Source: JAADHY01 sp964428935 (GTDB taxonomy: Bacteria; Planctomycetota; Planctomycetia; Planctomycetales; Planctomycetaceae). From it: a stretch of DNA of 16,351 nt. A program made the translations under genes and the position numbers. Positions 7,281 through 13,868 of the stretch are shown in pieces (the first letter of the stretch is position 1; every line of letters begins with the position of its first letter). The stretch is taken from contig CAYSAG010000097.1 in assembly GCA_964428935.1 (NCBI GenBank), positions 1-16,351 on the forward strand, written 5' to 3'. The notes beneath the pieces are model-generated. The model had not been told where the DNA came from. It ran no database searches and was given only the letters and a program-made list of their open reading frames with translations.

Positions 7281-9071
7281 TCAAACGTTCAACTCGAACG
7301 TCTGTCGAAGGCACTCCGCCGCCTTCTCGGCCTGCTCGGCGTCCACGATGATGCTGAAGCGCGTCTCGCTGGTGCTGACCAGCCCGACGTTGACGCCAGC
7401 GTCTGCCAGCGCTCGGAACAGTCTCTCGCCGACACCCGTGTGGGTTCGCAGGCCGATCCCCATGACCGACAGCTTGCCAATGGTTTCTTCGGAACGCAAT
7501 TCGGCCTCGGGCCATTTCTGCAGCACGCGGCCGACGGCTTGCAGGCACTTCTCCAGGTCGCGGCGCGGCACCGTAAACGACATGTGCGACCGGTTGTCGC
7601 GGCTGACGTTCTGCACGATCAGGTCGACCATGACACCAGCGTCGGCAATGGCCGAGAAAATCGTCGCAGCCACGCCGACCTGGTCGGGAATGTTGCGGAT
7701 GGTCACCCGCGACTGGTCGGCGTCCAGACGGACCTCACTGACGACGATGTCTTCCATTGTGGCCAGTCGCGTGATCACCTCCCGCTCCAATTCCTCACTG
7801 GGCCGAGCGATCGGCTCGGTCTTCGGCCGTCGCCAACCCACCTTGGGCGGCGATGGCAGAGCCTTGTCCAGCTCGAACCCGGCATGCACCGCTCGAGCCG
7901 CGGCGTCACACTGGTCGCGGCTGACCAAAGTGGAGATTTTGATGTCGCCGGTGCTGATCATTTCGATGTTGATGCCGGCGTCGGCGAGCGAGCGGAACAT
8001 TTGGGCGGCCACGCCGGTGTGTCGTTGCATTCCGACGCCCACGACCGAGACCTTCGACACGTTCGTGCCGTACTGCACTTGGCCGGTTTGGAGTTCCCGG
8101 ACCGCTTCCTCGGACGCCGTCAGGGCCTCGGCTAGCTCTCCCTCCGGAATGGTGAACGACACCTCGGCCAAGCCGTGCTCGCCCACGTCCTGCACCACCA
8201 TGTCGATGGGAATCTTCCGCTCCGCCATTTTCGAGAAAATCAGGCTCAACACGCCGGGCCGGTCGGGAATGTCGACCAGACTGACACGGACCTCGTCCCG
8301 AACGAAGGCCACGCCCGTCACGACCCGTTCCTCTTCCCCCGACTCCGGCACAATCAACGTGCCCTCCTCGTCGGAGAAAGAAGGACGCACCCGGAGCGGA
8401 ACGCGGTACTTCTTGGCAAACTCGATGGACCGAGAATGCATGACACCGGCCCCCAAGCTGGCCAGTTCCAGCATTTCGTCGTAGGAAATCTGGTCCAACT
8501 TTTTCGCTTCCTTGACGACTCGCGGGTCCGCCGTGAAGACGCCACGCACGTCCGTGTAAATCTCGCACTCCTCCGCTTGCAAGGCGGCGGCCAGCGCCGT
8601 GGCCGTCGTGTCGCTGCCGCCTCGGCCCAAGGTGGTGATGTTGAAGTCCTCGTCGACACCCTGAAAGCCCGCCGCGACGACGATCTTGCCCTCAGCCAGA
8701 GCGGCTCGCAGTCGGTCCGTGGCAATGCTGCGAATGCGGGCCTTGGTGTGGGACGAGTCGGTCAGAATCCCGATTTGGCCGCCGGTGAAGCTGACCGCGT
8801 CCTCGCCGAGCTCGCGAATGGCCATGGCCATCAACGCCACCGACTCCTGCTCGCCCGTCGAAAGCAGCATGTCCATTTCGCGCGGTGGCGGAGAGTCGGT
8901 GATTTCGCGAGCCAGTGCAATCAGTTCGTCCGTTTTCTTGCCCCGAGCGCTGACAACCATGACCACCTGGTGGCCGGCCCGTTTGGCCTCGATGGCTCGC
9001 CGAGCGGCCGCCAAGATTCGGTCTGCTGTCGCCACACTGGTCCCGCCAAATTTTTGAACAAGGACAGCCAC
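7281..9071 (-). CDS. lysC: Aspartate kinase with four ACT domains
   Basis: A 596-aa cytoplasmic enzyme phosphorylating L-aspartate with ATP, the first step toward lysine, threonine, methionine and diaminopimelate. The kinase domain (about 1-245) shows KFGGTS (7-12), STGEQES (71-77), GRGGSDTTATAL (149-160) and YTDVRGVFTADPR (172-184). Four ACT domains follow: about 262-325, 340-403, 445-515 and 531-596. ACT2 (GVGMQRHTGV, then ISTGDIKIS) and ACT4 (GIGLRTHTGV, then VSTSETRFS) are clear duplicates, so the usual ACT pair has been doubled. The length exceeds the ordinary single-pair enzyme (about 400-450 aa) and resembles four-ACT cyanobacterial enzymes of about 600 aa. Feedback control by end products is expected, but which amino acid binds is not visible. 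The GTG start has AAAGGAG about nine bases upstream on the minus strand. Confidence 0.95.
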   Translation of the reverse strand: MAVLVQKFGGTSVATADRILAAARRAIEAKRAGHQVVMVVSARGKKTDELIALAREITDSPPPREMDMLLSTGEQESVALMAMAIRELGEDAVSFTGGQIGILTDSSHTKARIRSIATDRLRAALAEGKIVVAAGFQGVDEDFNITTLGRGGSDTTATALAAALQAEECEIYTDVRGVFTADPRVVKEAKKLDQISYDEMLELASLGAGVMHSRSIEFAKKYRVPLRVRPSFSDEEGTLIVPESGEEERVVTGVAFVRDEVRVSLVDIPDRPGVLSLIFSKMAERKIPIDMVVQDVGEHGLAEVSFTIPEGELAEALTASEEAVRELQTGQVQYGTNVSKVSVVGVGMQRHTGVAAQMFRSLADAGINIEMISTGDIKISTLVSRDQCDAAARAVHAGFELDKALPSPPKVGWRRPKTEPIARPSEELEREVITRLATMEDIVVSEVRLDADQSRVTIRNIPDQVGVAATIFSAIADAGVMVDLIVQNVSRDNRSHMSFTVPRRDLEKCLQAVGRVLQKWPEAELRSEETIGKLSVMGIGLRTHTGVGERLFRALADAGVNVGLVSTSETRFSIIVDAEQAEKAAECLRQTFELNV

Positions 9072-9080
9072 TGCCTCTCG

Positions 9081-9087
9081 CTCCTTT
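9081..9087 (-). promoter_or_regulatory. Ribosome binding site of aspartate kinase
   Basis: The minus strand reads AAAGGAG, with nine bases to the GTG at 9071. It fixes the non-ATG start, which also places the KFGGTS motif at the usual distance from the N-terminus. Confidence 0.7.
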
Positions 9088-9648
9088 CTTCGTTCTCAAG
9101 CTCGCTTACCGTCCGAGTTGTTCTTGTTTCACAGGCCGACCGCCGTCGCGTCCTTTCCGTCGACCGGCGGCGGCGCGTTCAGGCTCAAAGAGCTCTGCTC
9201 GGTCCTTCGGCCCGACCGGTTGAGCTGCCTGGCCGACTGGCTCGTCTGGCACGGCGCCCCGAAGTGGCTCGCAGCGCGAGGAACCGGACGCACGTCGAGC
9301 GGCCCAGCGGCTCCACAGCAACGTCCGGAACGGCGTGAGGCACCACCGAAAACGACGTTGGCTCTCCCCACGGTTCGTGCGCAGCCCAAGCGGAACCCTT
9401 GCCGACCTCGCTCCGCTCAAGAACAGCATTCACCACACCTCGGAAGGAAGACCCGGCCGCGACGCGCTGTATAACGAAACTTTCGAGAAAAAGCGAGTTT
9501 CGCGGGCGTTGCGAGCGGGAACGACTGGCGGGAGGCAGTGGGCGGGGCAGGCCAGAACGTCGGTCGGAGTGGCGGGAATTTGGTGGAGGAGCCGCGGGGC
9601 GAGTACGCGTCGACGGCGAGAGACCGCGGGAAGTGTCAGTGGCCGAGA
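9088..9648. other. Spacer between pilin and aspartate kinase, no convincing gene
   Basis: A minus-strand frame at 9106-9429 (107 codons, GAGGTG about nine bases before its ATG, ending 35 bases before the kinase start) is possible, but its product is R/G/P-rich without a recognisable domain. Plus-strand frames here look no better. An inverted repeat, CGAAACT (9475-9481) and AGTTTCG (9496-9502), lies next to TATAAC (9470-9475), but neither strand shows a matching -35 hexamer. The promoter of the kinase must lie here or further upstream; I cannot place it. Confidence 0.35.
9475..9502. repeat. 7-bp inverted repeat beside a TATAAC box
   Basis: CGAAACT (9475-9481) and AGTTTCG (9496-9502) are exact reverse complements around a 14-base, A-rich centre. 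The plus strand reads TATAAC at 9470-9475, touching the left arm. This AT-rich island stands out from the surrounding GC-rich DNA. It could be an operator, an early transcript hairpin, or chance. Confidence 0.35.
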
Positions 9649-9664
9649 CGAACCGGACGGTTCG
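9649..9664 (-). terminator. Hairpin directly after the pilin gene
   Basis: CGAACC (9649-9654), a four-base loop and GGTTCG (9659-9664) form a perfect stem, beginning one base past the pilin stop codon in the minus-strand direction. No strong T-run follows. The placement suggests transcript termination or 3'-end protection of an abundant pilin message. Confidence 0.45.
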
Positions 9665-9665
9665 G

Positions 9666-9842
9666 TCAGTCGGGCATGTTGTCCCGCGCGAGCTCGAACA
9701 AGTCGTTGGTCGATTGCCCGACGCCCTGAATCGCGGCGACGCAGACCAGAATGATGGCCGCCAGCAACACGGCGTACTCGACGGCAGTGGCCGCTTGGTC
9801 TTCATGACAGAACCGACTCAACGCGTCACTTGCCCAGTTCAT
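9666..9842 (-). CDS. Flp-family type IVb pilin
   Basis: A 58-aa prepilin. I start at ATG 9842, inside a longer open frame, because GAGGGGA lies about four bases upstream and because Flp prepilins are about this long. The prepilin peptidase and helix signature is clear: EDQAATAVEYAVLLAAIILV, with E22 and Y23 at the expected +5 and +6 positions. Cleavage would fall between A17 and A18; the usual glycine at -1 is alanine. Mature Flp subunits polymerise through the hydrophobic N-terminal helix into tight-adherence pili outside the cell. No tad/cpa/rcp assembly gene is nearby, so the pilus machinery must be encoded elsewhere if the pilin is used. It is divergent from the nuclease-helicase gene, with its own promoter (9960-9987) and a leader of about 110 bases. 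Confidence 0.85.
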   Translation of the reverse strand: MNWASDALSRFCHEDQAATAVEYAVLLAAIILVCVAAIQGVGQSTNDLFELARDNMPD

Positions 9843-9910
9843 TGGTCCCCTCGGCTGCACGTTCGCGGCAAGCGGGAAACCGTCGGACGGAGAGCGAGCA
9901 CGCTGCGCAG

Positions 9911-9944
9911 GCAAGCGCCGCTGCGTTGTGGCGGTGCGGCTTGC
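9911..9944 (-). promoter_or_regulatory. Stem-loop in the pilin leader
   Basis: GCAA-GCGCCGC (9911-9921) pairs with GCGGTGC (9931-9937) and TTGC (9941-9944), with a three-base bulge (9938-9940), one G-U type pair and a nine-base loop. It lies inside the roughly 110-base untranslated leader predicted for the pilin message. A regulatory or stabilising role is an inference. Confidence 0.4.
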
Positions 9945-9959
9945 ACTGGCGCCCCGGCA

Positions 9960-9987
9960 AGTCTAGCCCGAACCGGCGGACTGTCAA
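9960..9987 (-). promoter_or_regulatory. Sigma-70-type promoter for the pilin
   Basis: Minus strand: consensus -35 TTGACA (9987 to 9982), a 16-base spacer, then TAGACT (9965 to 9960) as -10. Transcription would begin near 9953, about 110 bases before the pilin ATG. Confidence 0.5.
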
Positions 9988-10055
9988 ACGGCTCAGCCGG
10001 AACGACTCGGTTTCGGCGGCCGCGCCGCGTGAAGCGAGCCAGCGGCGGCGTCTGG

Positions 10056-10084
10056 TTGTTCGCCGAGACGCCTTCAGACATAAT
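10056..10084 (+). promoter_or_regulatory. Sigma-70-type promoter for the endonuclease-helicase gene
   Basis: TTGTTC (10056-10061), a 17-base spacer, then CATAAT (10079-10084, five of six matches to TATAAT). The predicted start near 10091 leaves about 88 bases of leader before ATG 10179. It points away from the pilin promoter, so the 336-base spacer 9843-10178 is a divergent control region. Confidence 0.5.
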
Positions 10085-10178
10085 CGTGCCGGCCGTCTGG
10101 GGATGGCCTCGGCGCTGGGAAGGCGGCAGCGCGGTGAGGAGCGACGAGGGCACGAAGTCTTCAGGCACGGAGCCGTCC

Positions 10179-13100
10179 ATGATTTACGCCGACTTGCACG
10201 TTCACTCCAAGTACTCTCGGGCAACCAGCCGAGACGCTGACCTGGAACACTCAGCCGTTTGGGCTCGCAAAAAGGGACTGACCGTCGTTGCCACGGGCGA
10301 CTTCACTCACCCCAAGTGGTTGCAGGAACTGAAAGAGAAGTTGGTGCCGGCCGAGCCGGGTTTGTTTCGTCTGCGCGACGACCTGCAGCGCGCCGTTGAC
10401 GCCGAAACGCCCGCCGCGTGTCGCGGCCCGGTTCGCTTTGTCCTGCAAGTCGAGATTTCGACCATTTACAAGAAGGGGGACCGCACGCGGAAGGTTCACC
10501 ACGTGGTTTACGTGCCCGGCTTCCGCGAGGCCGACGCCTTGGTCGCCGCGCTGTCTCGAATTGGCAACCTCGCTTCCGACGGTCGACCCATTCTGGGGCT
10601 GGATTCGCGGCACCTGCTGGAAATTGTGCTGGAGTGCGGGGACGGCTGCTACTTGGTGCCGGCCCACGTCTGGACGCCGTGGTTCGCCCTGTTCGGCTCG
10701 CAGTCGGGCTTCGACGCGGTCGAGGAGTGCTACGGCGACTTGAGCGACCACATTTTCGCGTTGGAGACCGGGCTGTCCTCCGACCCTCCCATGAACTGGC
10801 GCTGGTCGGCGTTGGACCGCTACGCTTTGGTGTCCAATTCCGACGCCCACTCGCCGGCCAAGCTGGCTCGCGAAGCGTGTGTCTTCGACACGCCGTTGGA
10901 CTACTTCGCTCTGTTTCGGGCCCTGCAAACGCGAGACGGCTACCGGGGCACGGTCGAGTTTTTCCCCGAGGAAGGCAAGTACCACCTGGACGGCCACCGC
11001 AAGTGCGGCGTGCGGTTGACACCGGCCGAGACGCGTCAACACAACGGTTTGTGTCCCGAGTGCGGGAAGCGGGTGACGGTAGGAGTCATGCACCGGGTGG
11101 AAGAGCTGGCAGACCGGCCGGAGGGGACTCGCCCCGAGCAGGCCTCGCCGTTCCGCAGTTTCATTCCGTTGCCGGAGGTCATTGCCGAGTTGCGAGGCGT
11201 GGGCGAAAAGACCAAAGCCGTGCAGCAGCAGTACGAGAAGGTGCTGCAGCAAGTGGGGCCGGAGCTGGACGTGCTGGAGCACGTCCCGGTCGAAACGTTG
11301 CGGCGGGAAGGCTTCGGGCTGCTGGCCGAGGCCATTGACCGAATGCGTCGGGGCGAGGTGTTTCGCGAAGCGGGCTTCGACGGTCAGTACGGAGTCATTC
11401 GCGTGTTTCCGCCCGGCGAAGTGCCGACCGACTCGTCCGCTCGCGCCCTGTTCGCTCGACCGGCCGACACCTCGACGAGCCGTCCGGTCCGCGACACGGA
11501 GTCGACCGAGCCGACCGGGTCGACCAGAGCCGCCGCAGCCGGGGCAGACGCTGGCCGTGCCCAGCCTGCTCGTGCAAAGCAGCCCGCTCCCACTCGCCAG
11601 ACCGACGGCACGGCCACGAGCGGCTCGTCGGACCCGCTCGCCCGCCAGTCGTCGGACGTCCGCGCGTTGCGTGTCGCCGAAGGGCCGCCCGCAGACGGCC
11701 TCGGCCAGGCCGCGCCGCGTTCGGACACGTCACGAACCGGCGAGCGGCCTTGGCGAGGCGAGCCGCTCGACGCCGGTGCCTCGTGCCGTTCGGAACCGGC
11801 CCAACAACGGTCGCCCGGGGCGTCCGAGGAGCCGACGTCAGCGGCGACCGAGCCGTCGCAGGCCGACGGTCTGTCGTCGAGCCGCGGCGTCCGAAGCCTG
11901 TTCGACTTCGACCAGTCGGCTGACGACGCGGCCGCGTCGGCTCGGCTCTTGGTCGGTCTCGACGCCGACCAGCGGCAAGCCGTGTGTCACCGTGGCGGGC
12001 CGCTGGCCATTCTGGCCGGACCGGGCACGGGCAAGACTCGAACGTTGGCCCACCGGGTGGCGGCGTTGGTCGTGGACGAACTGGCCGAGCCGGAGCAATG
12101 CCTGACGCTCACCTTCAGCCGCCGAGCCACTGCGGAAATGAAAGAGCGAATTGGTCGGCTGGTGCCGGACGTGGCCGAGCGAATTCCCGTGCTCACGTTT
12201 CACGCGTTGGGGCTGCAAATTTTGCGAGAGCGGTTCGAGCTGCTGGGGTTGGCGGACCGTTTCCGCGTGGCGGCCGACGCGGAGCGACTCGAGTTGGCTC
12301 GCAGCGGGTGGGGTGTGTCGGAGCGGGAAGCGCGGCGTCGACTGAAACGCGTGTCGCTGCTGAAGCGGGCTGGTGTGGGTGGAGCGTTTGACTTCGAACC
12401 GGCTGGCTCGCCGCCCGACGAAGTCCACGCCGTCTCGTCGTCGCCAGAAGAGCTTCGCTGGTTGGCCGAGTACGACCAAATGCTGCGTCGGCGTGGGTTG
12501 GTGGATTTCGACGACCTGATTCTGCTCCCCGTGCGGCTGCTGACCGAGCGGCCGGAGCTGGTGGAGCAGTACCGGAGCCGTTGGCCGTGGGTTTCGGTCG
12601 ACGAGTTTCAAGACACCGACGCCGCTCAGTACGAGCTCTTGCGCTTGCTCGCCCCCACGGACGGAAACGTCTGCGTCATTGGCGACCCAGACCAGTCGAT
12701 TTACGGCTTCCGCGGTGCCGACGCTCGTGTCTTCGAACGCTTCCTCCGCGACTACCCCACGGCGCGGGTCGTCCACTTGCGGACGAACTACCGCAGCAGT
12801 CCGGCCATTACGCAGACAGCCCTGTGTGCCATTGAACCTTCGTCGTTGGTGCCGGGTCGGACGTTGCGGTCGGTGCTGGAGCAGTCGGAGCCGGTACGGG
12901 TCCGGGCCTGCGCCAGCGACCGGGCCGAAGCGGAGTTCGTCGTGCACACAATTGAGCGGTTGATTGGCGGCCACGCGTTTTTCTCGCTCGACAGCGGACG
13001 GGTGGACCACGCCCTCGGCGACGACCAGCCCTACAGCTTCGACGACTTCGCCGTGTTGTACCGGACCGAGGCTCAGGCCGAGCCGTTGGTGGAGGCTTTC

Positions 13101-13826
13101 CGGCGTTCCGGCTTGCCGTTTCAGGTCCGCAGTCACCGGCCGTTGGTGGACGACGAGCGGGTCCGCCGGTTGGTGAGCCGAATGCACGAGCTCCTGCAAG
13201 CGGCCACGGACGGAAAGCCTTCGAGCTCGCTGGAGACCGAACAGCAACCGGCTCAGCCAGACTCGGCCGTCCAGCTCCTCAACTGGGCGCTCGACACCCT
13301 TGCCGACTCTGCAGTCGTGGCCGAAGCCGAGCGGCCCGGCGGCGAGGGCGAGCAACCCGACCCGCTCGACAGCACCGTGGAAGACCTGCACCGGCTGGCC
13401 GTTCGCTTCGGCGAAGACGTGGTGGGCTACTTGAACGAGCTGGCGGTGGTGACGCACGCGGACCTGTGGGACCCGCGGGCCAACCGCGTGTCGTTGCTGA
13501 CACTGCACGCGGCGAAAGGGCTGGAGTTTCGTGTGGTCTTTCTGGTGGGTTGCGAAGACGGGTTGCTTCCCTTGAAATGGGGTGAGTCGCTGGACGCCGC
13601 AACGCTGGACGAAGAGCGGCGCTTGTTGTTTGTCGGAATGACTCGGGCTCGGGAGCGGCTGTTCGTCACGTACGCGCGGCGACGACTGTGGCGCGGCAAG
13701 GTCCGCCCGGCACGCGTTTCGTCGTTTCTCGACGAGCCGCTGACGCTGGAGTCGGTGCAACTGTTGCAGCCCGAGCACCGGCCGAAGAAAGCTCGCCGCG
13801 AGAAGCAACTGCGACTGTTCGACTGA
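10179..13826 (+). CDS. Endonuclease Q-like nuclease fused to UvrD/Rep-type SF1 helicase
   Basis: A 1215-aa fusion. The frame is open far upstream, but ATG 10179 has GGAG six bases ahead and begins directly with the nuclease fold. Residues 1-265 are a PHP domain with metal ligands H7, H9, D41, H44, H163, D222 and H224. C276, C292 and C295 belong to a zinc finger, and 325-405 form a helical domain with ELRGVGEKT (337-345). This order is that of endonuclease Q (TIGR00375-type), which nicks DNA 5' to deaminated bases. A Ser/Pro/Arg/Ala-rich linker spans about 416-580. The helicase half has Q598, Walker A GPGTGKT (614-620), VDEFQD (807-812), GDPDQSIYGFRG, TNYRS, TLHAAKGLEF (1108-1117) and FVGMTRARERL, a complete SF1 set. 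The segment between LYR and TLHAAKG is about 150 residues and lacks the RGIG part of UvrD subdomain 2B. The C-terminus QLRLFD resembles a clamp-binding peptide. Probably DNA repair. Confidence 0.92.
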   Translation: MIYADLHVHSKYSRATSRDADLEHSAVWARKKGLTVVATGDFTHPKWLQELKEKLVPAEPGLFRLRDDLQRAVDAETPAACRGPVRFVLQVEISTIYKKGDRTRKVHHVVYVPGFREADALVAALSRIGNLASDGRPILGLDSRHLLEIVLECGDGCYLVPAHVWTPWFALFGSQSGFDAVEECYGDLSDHIFALETGLSSDPPMNWRWSALDRYALVSNSDAHSPAKLAREACVFDTPLDYFALFRALQTRDGYRGTVEFFPEEGKYHLDGHRKCGVRLTPAETRQHNGLCPECGKRVTVGVMHRVEELADRPEGTRPEQASPFRSFIPLPEVIAELRGVGEKTKAVQQQYEKVLQQVGPELDVLEHVPVETLRREGFGLLAEAIDRMRRGEVFREAGFDGQYGVIRVFPPGEVPTDSSARALFARPADTSTSRPVRDTESTEPTGSTRAAAAGADAGRAQPARAKQPAPTRQTDGTATSGSSDPLARQSSDVRALRVAEGPPADGLGQAAPRSDTSRTGERPWRGEPLDAGASCRSEPAQQRSPGASEEPTSAATEPSQADGLSSSRGVRSLFDFDQSADDAAASARLLVGLDADQRQAVCHRGGPLAILAGPGTGKTRTLAHRVAALVVDELAEPEQCLTLTFSRRATAEMKERIGRLVPDVAERIPVLTFHALGLQILRERFELLGLADRFRVAADAERLELARSGWGVSEREARRRLKRVSLLKRAGVGGAFDFEPAGSPPDEVHAVSSSPEELRWLAEYDQMLRRRGLVDFDDLILLPVRLLTERPELVEQYRSRWPWVSVDEFQDTDAAQYELLRLLAPTDGNVCVIGDPDQSIYGFRGADARVFERFLRDYPTARVVHLRTNYRSSPAITQTALCAIEPSSLVPGRTLRSVLEQSEPVRVRACASDRAEAEFVVHTIERLIGGHAFFSLDSGRVDHALGDDQPYSFDDFAVLYRTEAQAEPLVEAFRRSGLPFQVRSHRPLVDDERVRRLVSRMHELLQAATDGKPSSSLETEQQPAQPDSAVQLLNWALDTLADSAVVAEAERPGGEGEQPDPLDSTVEDLHRLAVRFGEDVVGYLNELAVVTHADLWDPRANRVSLLTLHAAKGLEFRVVFLVGCEDGLLPLKWGESLDAATLDEERRLLFVGMTRARERLFVTYARRRLWRGKVRPARVSSFLDEPLTLESVQLLQPEHRPKKARREKQLRLFD

Positions 13827-13868
13827 GGGTGTGTGTTTCCGGCTCGGCGAGACGAGGGGAGGAAGGCA

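Noticed and set aside
7260..8484. Plus-strand frames of about 290 and 380 codons opposite the aspartate kinase
   Set aside because: They are antisense shadows; the minus-strand kinase and ACT motifs are clear.
9470..9475. TATAAC as a promoter of the nuclease-helicase gene
   Set aside because: There is no matching -35 hexamer, it is about 700 bases from the gene, and a better promoter lies at 10056-10084.
9185..9805. 206-codon minus-strand frame overlapping the pilin
   Set aside because: It overlaps the pilin in another frame and loses the EDQAATAVEYA signature; composition is R/S/P-rich.
9399..10178. In-frame extension of the nuclease-helicase by 260 codons upstream
   Set aside because: It would run across the divergent pilin gene and both promoters, its translation is low-complexity, and the PHP domain with its HxH motif starts right after ATG 10179, which has its own ribosome site.
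11838..13808. 656-codon minus-strand open frame opposite the helicase
   Set aside because: It is a shadow of the GC-rich helicase coding strand; its product is Q/R/P/H-rich with no family resemblance, and the helicase motifs on the plus strand are unequivocal.
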